Assembly (NCBI GenBank): GCA_947167445.1
Contig: CAMVID010000002.1
Span: forward strand, 1-64,000
Length of the DNA stretch: 64,000 nt
Origin: G11 sp947167445
GTDB lineage: Bacteria > Bacillota > Clostridia > Lachnospirales > Lachnospiraceae
Direction of reading: 5' to 3'
The notes under the pieces are model-generated. The model ran no database searches and had not been told where the DNA came from. It worked only from the letters and a program-made list of their open reading frames with translations. Below, one piece after another: positions 1-7,591 of the stretch. The position numbers were made by a program, and so were the translations under genes. Numbering within the stretch: position 1 is the stretch's first letter; every line of letters begins with the position of its first letter.

Positions 1-362
1 GTCCCATTACCATTGCCCGTTCCATGTCAGGCGGTAACCAGCAGAAGGCGATCATTGCAAGAGAGCTTGACAGAAACAAAGCCCTTGTTGTTGCCGTTCA
101 GCCCACCCGTGGACTTGACGTAGGTGCAATCGAATACATTCATTCACAGCTTGTTAAGCAAAGAGACGAAGGCAAGGCTGTGCTTTTAGTTTCACTTGAG
201 CTGGAAGAGGTTATGTCCCTTTCAGACAGAATTCTTGTTATGTACGAAGGCGAGATAGTTGCGGAGTGCGATCCTAAGAAGGTTACGGCTCAAGAACTTG
301 GCCTTTACATGGCAGGAGCCAAAAGACAGGATAATAAGGATAAGGAGGTGGCAGGCGCATGA
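1..362 (+). CDS. Nucleoside-type ABC importer ATPase, C-terminal part
   Basis: Only the 3' end is in the window; the frame is open from base 3, so the true start lies upstream. The signature motif SGGNQQK is followed by VQPTRGLD, the degenerate Walker B/D-loop of the second ATPase domain in ribose- and nucleoside-type (YufO/NupO-like) double-domain ATPases. A VSLELEE segment then replaces the usual switch histidine, as is common in that second domain. The product would energise the two membrane proteins that follow. Its stop overlaps the next start by 4 bases (ATGA), indicating translational coupling. The nucleoside assignment rests on family resemblance and on the uridine and thymidine kinases downstream. 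Confidence 0.88.
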   Translation, partial: PITIARSMSGGNQQKAIIARELDRNKALVVAVQPTRGLDVGAIEYIHSQLVKQRDEGKAVLLVSLELEEVMSLSDRILVMYEGEIVAECDPKKVTAQELGLYMAGAKRQDNKDKEVAGA

Positions 363-1531
363 GCGGATTAAAGAAATTCTTCGCGAAAGACGGAACCAAG
401 AGCGTTGTCTCATCTCTTATTTCCATCCTTATCGGTCTCGTGTTTGGTGCCATAGTGGTCTTCATTGTAGGAATGAGTAAGAAGACCATCGGAGTTAAGG
501 GTGCATGGGAAGGAGTGAGACTTATCTTCTTCGGCGTGCTCAATACAGGACGTAGTGCAACAGGTGCTCTCACCTGGGGCTTCAACGCATCAAATTTAGG
601 AAACATGCTTTTCAGAGCAACCCCGGTTATCCTTACGGGTCTTTCAGTAGCCGTAGCTTTCAAAACCGGCCTTTTCAACATCGGAGCACCCGGCCAGTAT
701 TTGATGGGAACTCTTACAAGCCTTGCTATAGCGCTTTCAATTCCCTCTACAGCAATGCCCACATGGCTCATCTGGATTCTTGCATTTGTAGGAGCAATGG
801 CGGCCGGAGCTATCTGGGGCGCAATTCCCGGACTCATGAAGGCTTTGTTTAACATCAACGAGGTTATCGCCTGCATCATGACCAACTGGATTGCAGCCAA
901 CCTGGTTACATGGTTCTTCGACGGCAGCGTATTCTGCAACGTAGAAGAATATGGCAAAACCGGCTACATCTACAAAACCTCATACAATAACGTGGCTACC
1001 ACCAAGCTTGGACTTGATAAGATATTCGCAGGCTCACAGGCCAATGCGGGAATTATCGTGGCTATCCTTCTTGCAGTTGCCATGTACATTATGATGAACA
1101 AAACTACTCTCGGATATCAACTTAAGGCCTGCGGTTTCAACAGACATGCAGCAAGATATGCGGGAATCAAGGATAAGAGAAACATCGTGCTTTCAATGGC
1201 TATCGCAGGTTCCCTTGCGGCAGCGGGCAGCGCGCTTTACTGGCTTGCAGGAAATACCGAGTTCTTCTGGTCAACATACCAGTCCCTTCCCGCAACGGGA
1301 TTCAATGGTATCCCTGTAGCGCTCCTTGCATTAAACAACCCCATCGGCGTTGTTTTCGCAGGAATATTTATGGCTATGCTTAATATCGTAGGTATGCAGC
1401 TTTCCAACCTTACCGCATACAACGAGTATCTTACAGACGTTATAATTGCGGTAATCGTTTATATGTCAGCATTCTCACTTGTTATCAGAATGCTCTTAAA
1501 CGGAAGACGCAGGAAGGAGGGCAAGAAGTAA
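359..1531 (+). CDS. ABC importer permease 1, nucleoside type (NupP/YufP-like)
   Basis: A 390-residue multi-spanning inner-membrane protein of the BPD_transp_2 (ribose/nucleoside permease) family. An N-terminal membrane segment at about residues 18-40 is followed by many hydrophobic helices. The segment GLSVAVAFKTGLFNIGAPGQ (around residue 95) is the typical conserved loop of the family, and a second conserved stretch LGYQLKACGFN-x-HAARYAGI lies near residue 250. It should pair with the next permease to form the channel. It starts at the ATGA overlap with the ATPase and ends one base into the next start (TAATG). The substrate is probably purine or pyrimidine nucleosides by context. Confidence 0.88.
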   Translation: MSGLKKFFAKDGTKSVVSSLISILIGLVFGAIVVFIVGMSKKTIGVKGAWEGVRLIFFGVLNTGRSATGALTWGFNASNLGNMLFRATPVILTGLSVAVAFKTGLFNIGAPGQYLMGTLTSLAIALSIPSTAMPTWLIWILAFVGAMAAGAIWGAIPGLMKALFNINEVIACIMTNWIAANLVTWFFDGSVFCNVEEYGKTGYIYKTSYNNVATTKLGLDKIFAGSQANAGIIVAILLAVAMYIMMNKTTLGYQLKACGFNRHAARYAGIKDKRNIVLSMAIAGSLAAAGSALYWLAGNTEFFWSTYQSLPATGFNGIPVALLALNNPIGVVFAGIFMAMLNIVGMQLSNLTAYNEYLTDVIIAVIVYMSAFSLVIRMLLNGRRRKEGKK

Positions 1532-2562
1532 TGTCATTCTTAATTCAGCAAACATTATTATTCATGGTTCCTCTTATGATTGTTGCTCTTGCAGGATGTT
1601 TTGCAGAGCGAAGCGGTATCATCAACCTGGCACTGGAAGGTATCATGATCTTTGGCGCATTTATCGGCGTTTTATTTGTTCGTATCATGCAGGAAAAGGA
1701 GGTCTTCGAGGCAGCCAAATCCGCAGGAAGATGGGGCTCATTACAGCTCTTTGAAATCCTTGCAATGCTTATCGCGGGACTTGCCGGAGCAATATTCTCC
1801 CTGCTTCTTGCTTTTGCGGCTATTAACCTGAAAGCAGACCAGACCATCGGCGGTACAGCACTTAATATGTTAGCTCCCGCACTTGTTCTTTTCCTCGTAA
1901 GAATCATGGTTAACCAGAACACTCTTATGATGGCAAAGGGTGACGCTGCAAGCTGGTTTATGATTAAGAAATCAACTCTCGGTATCGACAAGAGTACCGA
2001 TTTGGGCTTCCTTGGCGAAACCTTCATAAACAAGGTTTACCTGGCAACCTATGTATGTATCCTGATTTACGTAATCTTATCTGTAATCCTATATAAGACC
2101 CGATTCGGCCTTAGACTTCGTTCCTGCGGTGAGAACCCTCAGGCAGCAGATTCACTTGGTATCAACGTTGTTAAGATGCGTTATGCAGGCGTAATCATTT
2201 CCGGTTTCCTCGCAGGTATGGGCGGCTTCGTATATGCCCTCACATCCTGTAACTGTTCCGCAAACGGCGAGGTTGCAGGCTTCGGTTTCTTAGCTTTGGC
2301 AGTTATGATCTTTGGTAACTGGAAGCCCTTAAACATTGCAGGCGGAGCATTGCTCTTTGGTTTGTTTAAGTGTATCGCCGCATGTTATTCAACCCTTGAT
2401 ATCAACGGCGACGGAGTATTCTGGCTTGCGGACATCGGAATCAGTACTCACGTTTACAGACTTCTTCCTTACGTAATCACACTTCTTGTACTTGCGTTCA
2501 CATCCAAGCAGTCAAGAGCACCTAAGGCAGAGGGTATCCCTTACGATAAGGGCAAAAGATAA
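1531..2562 (+). CDS. ABC importer permease 2, nucleoside type (NupQ/YufQ-like)
   Basis: A 343-residue integral membrane protein, second permease of the importer. The N-terminal segment LAGCFAERSGIINLALEGIMIFGAF is the hallmark of this permease class (quoted here in part: AERSGIINLALEG), and FGLRLRSCGENPQAADSLGI near residue 190 is the cytoplasmic coupling region. Its start shares one base with the stop of the partner permease, so both are made from one message. The substrate-binding lipoprotein (BmpA/NupN type) is not in the window and presumably lies upstream of the ATPase. Confidence 0.88.
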   Translation: MSFLIQQTLLFMVPLMIVALAGCFAERSGIINLALEGIMIFGAFIGVLFVRIMQEKEVFEAAKSAGRWGSLQLFEILAMLIAGLAGAIFSLLLAFAAINLKADQTIGGTALNMLAPALVLFLVRIMVNQNTLMMAKGDAASWFMIKKSTLGIDKSTDLGFLGETFINKVYLATYVCILIYVILSVILYKTRFGLRLRSCGENPQAADSLGINVVKMRYAGVIISGFLAGMGGFVYALTSCNCSANGEVAGFGFLALAVMIFGNWKPLNIAGGALLFGLFKCIAACYSTLDINGDGVFWLADIGISTHVYRLLPYVITLLVLAFTSKQSRAPKAEGIPYDKGKR

Positions 2563-2588
2563 TTATTTTGGAATTGGGAGATTAAATC

Positions 2589-3365
2589 ATGGCTGTTGTT
2601 CAGACCTATGTTTATTCTGAAAACCTGTTGAGGGCGGTTCATATAACCGCCCTTATTCCTGTTGAAAATAAGGAAGCAAAGTATCCTTTGAAGACTCTTT
2701 ATCTTCTTCACGGAATGCAGGGTGGAGACGAGGATTGGCTCGTAAATACAAACGTTAACAGAATGGTGAGAGAACTTGGTCTTGCGGTAATTATGCCGGA
2801 TGGAGAGAACGCTTTCTATATCGACGGACCGGGATTCCACACCGACTACGGCAAGTTCGTGGGAGAGGAACTTGTGGATATTACAAGAAAAATGTTCAAT
2901 CTCTCCCATAAAAGAGAAGACACATTTATCGCTGGCCTTTCGATGGGTGGCTTCGGTGCCATCAGAAACGGCCTTTTCTACCATGACACCTTCAGCTACG
3001 TTGGAGGTTTCTCATCGGCTTTAAACATTTTCAGGCTTCATGAGAAAAACGCAATCTGCCACTATGTGGGCCAGGACAAAATAATCGGAGCCGATTACGA
3101 AGCCCAGATTGAGACAGTGAAGAACCCTGAGTATCTTATGAAGGAGCTTATGAAGGAACACGAGAAGAATCCTGAGGTTAACATTCCGAAGTTCTATTTA
3201 AGCTGCGGAACGAAAGATCCTCTCATGAGATTAAACAAGCCATTTAGAGATAATCTTATGGCTTTGGGATATGATGTAACCTGGAATGAGGCTGATTATG
3301 GTCATGAGTGGCCCTTCTGGGAGCAGGAATTGGGACATTTACTGGAGTGGTTACCTGTAAAGTAG
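2589..3365 (+). CDS. Esterase, alpha/beta hydrolase (EstA/esterase D type)
   Basis: A 258-residue soluble hydrolase without a signal peptide. The nucleophile elbow G-L-S-M-G-G places Ser118, with Asp210 in CGTKDP and His239 in DYGHEW completing the triad. LYLLHGMQGGDEDW near residue 38 forms the oxyanion-hole strand. The family (tributyrin esterase, S-formylglutathione hydrolase, acetyl-xylan esterase relatives) cleaves short acyl esters, so the physiological substrate could be an acetylated sugar or a small ester. It begins 26 bases after the permease behind GGGAG, so it may be co-transcribed with the importer. Confidence 0.82.
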   Translation: MAVVQTYVYSENLLRAVHITALIPVENKEAKYPLKTLYLLHGMQGGDEDWLVNTNVNRMVRELGLAVIMPDGENAFYIDGPGFHTDYGKFVGEELVDITRKMFNLSHKREDTFIAGLSMGGFGAIRNGLFYHDTFSYVGGFSSALNIFRLHEKNAICHYVGQDKIIGADYEAQIETVKNPEYLMKELMKEHEKNPEVNIPKFYLSCGTKDPLMRLNKPFRDNLMALGYDVTWNEADYGHEWPFWEQELGHLLEWLPVK

Positions 3366-3395
3366 AAGAATTAGTTTTTACCAAAGGAGAGAAAT

Positions 3396-4019
3396 ATGTC
3401 AGATGTATTGGTTATAGGTATTGCGGGAGGTACAGGAAGCGGCAAGACCACCATCACCAGAAAACTTGTGGAGAAGTTCGGTGATGAAGTTTCCATTATG
3501 TATCATGACAATTATTACAAGGCTCACCACAATCTTCCCTATGAGGAGAGAGCCAAGTTAAACTATGACCATCCGGACTCTTTTGATACGGATTTGTTCA
3601 TAGAGGATATTAAGAAGTTCAAGAACGGAGAGACGGTTTACTGTCCCGTTTACGACTATTCCATACATGACAGATCCGATGATGTGGTAGAGATTAAGCC
3701 CACCAGAGTGCTCATTGTTGAGGGTATTCTGATCTTCCAGAATCTGGAGCTGGCCAAGCAGATGGATATCAAGATTTTCGTGGACACAGACGCGGATGTG
3801 CGTATCCTTCGAAGAATTGTCAGGGATATCAACGAAAGAGAGAGAACTTTAGAGAGCGTTATCGACCAGTACCTCACCACGGTTAAGCCCATGCATGAGC
3901 AGTTTGTTGAGCCCAGCAAGCGTTATGCCGACATCATCATTCCCGAGGGCGGACACAACCTGGTGGCTCTTGATATGGTGCTTGAGAGGGTTAAGGCTCA
4001 TCTTAGCAACAATAAGTAG
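3396..4019 (+). CDS. udk: Uridine kinase
   Basis: A 207-residue P-loop kinase that phosphorylates uridine and cytidine to UMP and CMP in pyrimidine salvage. The Walker A motif GGTGSGKTT lies at residues 11-19. The DNYYKAHHNLPYEERAKLNYDHPDSFD region matches the nucleoside-binding part of Udk (key residues D38, H-x-P and YDHPD), and RRIVRDINERERT is the lid. The length is normal for bacterial Udk. GGAGAG precedes the start. It sits between a nucleoside importer and thymidine kinase, consistent with trapping imported nucleosides by phosphorylation. Confidence 0.95.
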   Translation: MSDVLVIGIAGGTGSGKTTITRKLVEKFGDEVSIMYHDNYYKAHHNLPYEERAKLNYDHPDSFDTDLFIEDIKKFKNGETVYCPVYDYSIHDRSDDVVEIKPTRVLIVEGILIFQNLELAKQMDIKIFVDTDADVRILRRIVRDINERERTLESVIDQYLTTVKPMHEQFVEPSKRYADIIIPEGGHNLVALDMVLERVKAHLSNNK

Positions 4020-4060
4020 AAAACAGACAATATCACATAGATTGAAAAGGGTATTTAATT

Positions 4061-4645
4061 ATGGCAAAATTGTATTTCAAGTTCGGAGCAATGGGTTCCT
4101 CCAAATCAGCTCAGGCTCTTATCACAAAGTTCAACTATGAGGAGCTTGGCATGACGGTTTGGCTTATTAAGCCAAGTATCGACACAAGAGACGGAGCGGA
4201 TATCATAAAGAGCCGCATAGGCCTTGAGGCCAAGGCTCAGATTATTACCCCGGAGCAGGATGTGGTGGAAGAGTACCACAAGGCCGGAAAACATGACGTT
4301 ATCATTGCGGATGAAGCGCAGTTTCTTACTCCTGAGCAGATAGACGGGCTTAGAACCCTGGTGGATGACGAAGACCTTCCTGTTCTTTGCTTTGGATTAA
4401 GAACCGATTTTCAGACCCACTTTTTCCCGGGAGCCAAGAGACTTATGGAGCTGGCAGATTCCATGACTGAGATTAAGACGGTTTGCTCCTGTGGCAGAAA
4501 AGCAACGGTTAACGCCAGAATTGACGAAAACGGCAACATCGTAACCGAGGGAAGCCAGGTTCTTCTCGGCGGCAACGACAGCTATATTGCCATGTGCCAT
4601 AAATGCTGGAAGGATAAGATAAGAAGACAACAGCAGGGTAAATAG
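4061..4645 (+). CDS. tdk: Thymidine kinase (type II)
   Basis: A 194-residue cytosolic kinase converting thymidine to dTMP with ATP. The P-loop is GAMGSSKSA (residues 9-17), the Asp of the Walker B-like DEAQFL follows near residue 85, and two cysteine pairs (VCSCG and MCHKC) form the structural zinc site typical of type II enzymes. The length matches the family (about 190-200). It lies 41 bases after udk and one base before the Cys-cluster gene, probably in one transcript serving nucleoside salvage. Confidence 0.95.
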   Translation: MAKLYFKFGAMGSSKSAQALITKFNYEELGMTVWLIKPSIDTRDGADIIKSRIGLEAKAQIITPEQDVVEEYHKAGKHDVIIADEAQFLTPEQIDGLRTLVDDEDLPVLCFGLRTDFQTHFFPGAKRLMELADSMTEIKTVCSCGRKATVNARIDENGNIVTEGSQVLLGGNDSYIAMCHKCWKDKIRRQQQGK

Positions 4646-4646
4646 A

Positions 4647-5306
4647 ATGCTTCGAGAAGTAGATATTAAAGATATCTCCGACGGAAGATTATACAGTTCC
4701 GGTGACATGGTAAAGGCAGACTGCAAGGATTGTGTAGGCTGCAGTGAGTGTTGTGAGGGTATGGGAGACAGCATTCTCATGGACCCTTACGACGTGTGGC
4801 GAATGACAACCGGCCTTAAGACTTCTTTCGCGGAGCTTATGACTACAGGCAAAATAGAACTTGGTGTGGTGGATGGAATCCTTCTGCCACACCTTTGTAT
4901 GTCTAAAGAGACGGATTCCTGCGTGTTCCTATCTGAGACGGGAAGGTGTACGATTCATCAGCACAGAACAGGATTCTGCAGGCTCTTTCCTCTGGGAAGA
5001 ATATATGACGATAACGGGGATTATAAGTATTTCCTCCAGATTCATGAGTGCCCCAAGACAGACAGGGCCAAAATAAAGATTGAAAAATGGATGGATACCC
5101 CTTATTTTAAGAAGTATGAAGGCTTCATCAAAAAATGGCACGAGATTACCAGAAACCTCGCCGAAAGTCTTGATGAATCGGGAGATTACGAGTTAAGGAA
5201 AGCCTTAACGATGGAACTTGTAAAGATATTTTTCATTAAACCCTACATAACAGAGGACTTCTATAAGGAGTTTGAGGAGAGAATCAATTTATGGATTCAA
5301 AGATGA
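4647..5306 (+). CDS. YkgJ-family cysteine-cluster protein
   Basis: A 219-residue protein with an N-terminal cluster CKDCVGCSECCEGMG (from about residue 26) and further Cys residues in DSCVFLSETGRCTIHQHRTGFCRLFPLG. This spacing is that of the YkgJ/CxxCxxCC (UPF0153) family, thought to bind zinc or an iron-sulfur centre; the biochemical role is not established. The C-terminal third is ordinary soluble helix. The start follows the tdk stop by one base, and its last 16 bases overlap the MATE gene in another frame, so all three genes appear to be translated from one message. Confidence 0.75.
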   Translation: MLREVDIKDISDGRLYSSGDMVKADCKDCVGCSECCEGMGDSILMDPYDVWRMTTGLKTSFAELMTTGKIELGVVDGILLPHLCMSKETDSCVFLSETGRCTIHQHRTGFCRLFPLGRIYDDNGDYKYFLQIHECPKTDRAKIKIEKWMDTPYFKKYEGFIKKWHEITRNLAESLDESGDYELRKALTMELVKIFFIKPYITEDFYKEFEERINLWIQR

Positions 5307-6649
5307 CAACAGGCAGACCGATGCCTATTCTTTTAAAATTTGTTTTGCCCATTTTTGCGGGCTTTGTATTCCAGCAGTTTTATAACATGGTGGATACGGT
5401 TATAGTTGGCCGCTTTGTAGGCCCCGGGGCCCTTGCAGCGGTAGGTTCCACAGGAACCATCATGTTCCTTATTATGGGAATTGCCAACGGAATGACCACA
5501 GGTTATACGGTGTTAATAAGCCAGAAATACGGTGCGGGGGATAAGGAAGGCACCAGAAAATCCTTCGTAAACGCCATACTTCTTGGCATAATCAGTACCG
5601 CAATAATCACGGTTATTGCAGTTACCTTAATGCATCCCATTTTGAGGATAATGAACACTCCTGCGGACATTTATAATGATGCCTATGACTATATTTTCAC
5701 CATTTGCGCAGGAAGTATAGTTCTCATCGGGTACAACCTTTTTGCGGCGTCCCTAAGAGCCATCGGAAACAGCAGAACCCCTCTGTATTTCCTGATCTTT
5801 GCAGCTCTGTTAAACATTGTCCTTGACCTGGTCCTCATAGTAGGATTCGGTATGGGAACCTTCGGAGCAGCCCTTGCTACAGATATATCCCAGGGTGTGT
5901 CCGCAATTCTTTGTATTATTTATATTGTAAAAAAAGTCGATGTTCTCCGCCCCCAAAAGGGCGATTGGAAGCTTGATTCCAAATACACGGCGTTGCAGCT
6001 TAACATCGGAATTCCCATGGCTTTACAGTTTGGTATCACCGCTTCCGGAACCATGGTTATGCAGTCATCCATCAACGTTTACGGCTCAGTAGCAGTAGGC
6101 GGTTTTACCGCAGCAGGAAAGGTCGTAAACATTATGACTTCCGGAATGCCGTCTATCGGACAGACAATGGCGGCATACGTTGGCCAGAACTATGGCGCAG
6201 GAGATTTGGACAGAGTTCACAGGGGTACAAGAGACGCAATGATAATCATGAGTATTTACTCCATTGTCACTGCCGTACTCAGTGTAGTGCTTCTTCCCCA
6301 CATTATCGGGCTGTTCTTTGACAGCGGTGTGGATTTGAATGTTTACCTGCCCTTTGCAAAGACCTATCTGTACCAGTGTGTAATTTTCTATATACCTTTG
6401 GCTATGATTTTCATTTACAGAAACTCCATGCAGGCCTGCGGCTTCGGCAAAACTGCCCTGGCCCTCGGCTTTATGGAACTGGCGGCAAGACTTGTTACCG
6501 CAGCAATCTCCTTTAAGGTTGGAAGCTATGCTGTGGCTGTGGCAGGTGACGCCGTTGCCTGGTTATCAACCGGCATATTCTCATGGGTTCTTTACCTTTT
6601 CGTTCTAAAGACTCTCAGGAAACAAATGAATGTTCTAAAACAGGCTTAA
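5291..6649 (+). CDS. MATE-family multidrug/cation exporter
   Basis: A 452-residue polytopic membrane protein with about 12 hydrophobic helices in two MatE repeats. The first repeat begins with VLPIFAGFVFQQFYNMVDTVIVGRFVG, whose FYNMVDTVIVGR core is diagnostic for Firmicute MATE transporters; the second starts near residue 235 (LNIGIPMALQFG). Family members exchange Na+ or H+ for cationic drugs or metabolites; the substrate cannot be read from sequence. It overlaps the upstream gene by 16 bases and is followed by a strong terminator, so it closes the first operon. Confidence 0.9.
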   Translation: MDSKMTTGRPMPILLKFVLPIFAGFVFQQFYNMVDTVIVGRFVGPGALAAVGSTGTIMFLIMGIANGMTTGYTVLISQKYGAGDKEGTRKSFVNAILLGIISTAIITVIAVTLMHPILRIMNTPADIYNDAYDYIFTICAGSIVLIGYNLFAASLRAIGNSRTPLYFLIFAALLNIVLDLVLIVGFGMGTFGAALATDISQGVSAILCIIYIVKKVDVLRPQKGDWKLDSKYTALQLNIGIPMALQFGITASGTMVMQSSINVYGSVAVGGFTAAGKVVNIMTSGMPSIGQTMAAYVGQNYGAGDLDRVHRGTRDAMIIMSIYSIVTAVLSVVLLPHIIGLFFDSGVDLNVYLPFAKTYLYQCVIFYIPLAMIFIYRNSMQACGFGKTALALGFMELAARLVTAAISFKVGSYAVAVAGDAVAWLSTGIFSWVLYLFVLKTLRKQMNVLKQA

Positions 6650-6665
6650 GAGTACTGTATGAATC

Positions 6666-6695
6666 GCCCCTTCGGTTATCCGAAGGGGCTTTTTT
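6666..6695 (+). terminator. Rho-independent terminator after MATE gene
   Basis: A perfect 10-bp stem GCCCCTTCGG / CCGAAGGGGC with a TTAT loop, immediately followed by six T residues. It lies 16 bases after the exporter stop codon and separates the salvage operon from the Bce-like module. Confidence 0.93.
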
Positions 6696-6699
6696 AACC

Positions 6700-6713
6700 T
6701 TACAATTCTGTAA
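6700..6713 (+). promoter_or_regulatory. Predicted BceR-type operator (TTACA-N4-TGTAA)
   Basis: An exact inverted repeat TTACA-ATTC-TGTAA. This fits the consensus described for BceR-like response regulators (TNACA-N4-TGTAA), and a BceR-like regulator is encoded at 10950-11657. The heptamer TGTAAGG recurs at 6709, 6720 and 6739, the first two spaced by 11 bases (one helical turn). The site lies upstream of the proposed promoter of the ABC genes, the normal position for an activator. The match is seen; binding is inferred. Confidence 0.65.
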
Positions 6714-6734
6714 GGAAAGTGTAAGGCAAATGAA

Positions 6735-6763
6735 TTGTTGTAAGGGGTAAAGGCTGATAGGAT
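6735..6763 (+). promoter_or_regulatory. Predicted promoter of the Bce-like operon
   Basis: TTGTTG (6735-6740), a 17-base spacer and TAGGAT (6758-6763). Transcription would start near 6770, which argues against the ATG at 6770 being the start codon and for the one at 6818. The poor -35 fits an activator-dependent promoter. Confidence 0.45.
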
Positions 6764-6817
6764 GATATCATGCAAAACAAACAAAAAACAATTAATCATA
6801 CAAACGGGAGACAGATA

Positions 6818-7591
6818 ATGAGCAAAAAGATATTAGAGGTAATCAATGCAGAGAAATACTACGGCGAGAAAGGGAATGTTACAAAGGCCCTTGATGACAT
6901 CAGCTTCTCCGTTAACGAGGGAGAGTTTCTTGGAATCATGGGAGCCAGCGGCAGCGGCAAGACCACCCTTTTAAACTGTATTTCAACAATAGATAAGCTT
7001 TCAGCCGGAAAGGTTCTTATTAACGGCGAGAACATTAACGGATTAAAGGGCAGCAAGCTGGATGCCTTCAGAAGAGACGAGCTTGGTTTTATCTTCCAGG
7101 ATTTCAACCTTCTCGATAACATGACGGCTTATGAGAATATTGCCCTGGCCCTTTCAATCCAGAAAGTAAATCACAAAGAAATTGAAGAAAGAGTTGAGAA
7201 GATTGCAAAGACTCTTGAGATCACAGAGGTTATGGAGAAATTCCCATACCAGATGTCAGGCGGTCAGAAGCAGAGAGTGGCAGCAGCCAGAGCCGTGGTT
7301 ACAAATCCCGGCCTTGTGCTTGCGGATGAGCCCACAGGAGCTCTTGATTCCAAGTCATCCAAGGCTTTGATGGAAAGTCTGGTGAAGCTTAACGGTGAAC
7401 TTAATTCCACAATTCTTATGGTTACTCACGATGCCTTTTCGGCAAGCTACGCTTCTAGGATCATCTTCATCAAAGACGGCAAGCTTTTCACGGAATTAAA
7501 CAAGGATCCCGAGAAGCCCAGAAAAGCATTTTTTGAAAAAATCGTAGAAACCTCAGCAGTACTCGGAGGGGATGCAAATGAACTCATTTAA
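6818..7591 (+). CDS. BceA-like ABC transporter ATPase
   Basis: A 257-residue ATPase of the peptide-detoxification (BceA/MacB-like) group: Walker A GASGSGKTT, Q-loop FQDFNLL, signature MSGGQKQR, Walker B LVLADEPTGALD and switch histidine in MVTHD. The start at 6818 is chosen over an in-frame ATG at 6770 because GGGAG sits 7 bases upstream and the homologous sequence begins at once (ILEVINAEKYYG). It overlaps the permease gene by 14 bases. By family, the complex frees or senses cell-wall-active peptides bound at lipid II-cycle intermediates; the ligand here is unknown. Confidence 0.9.
   Translation: MSKKILEVINAEKYYGEKGNVTKALDDISFSVNEGEFLGIMGASGSGKTTLLNCISTIDKLSAGKVLINGENINGLKGSKLDAFRRDELGFIFQDFNLLDNMTAYENIALALSIQKVNHKEIEERVEKIAKTLEITEVMEKFPYQMSGGQKQRVAAARAVVTNPGLVLADEPTGALDSKSSKALMESLVKLNGELNSTILMVTHDAFSASYASRIIFIKDGKLFTELNKDPEKPRKAFFEKIVETSAVLGGDANELI

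Noticed and set aside
283..957. Minus-strand 224-codon frame
   Set aside because: Antisense shadow of the permease gene; no ribosome site and no recognisable protein features.
6770..6817. Upstream start for the BceA-like ATPase
   Set aside because: The ATG at 6770 coincides with the predicted transcription start and the 16 extra residues show no family similarity.
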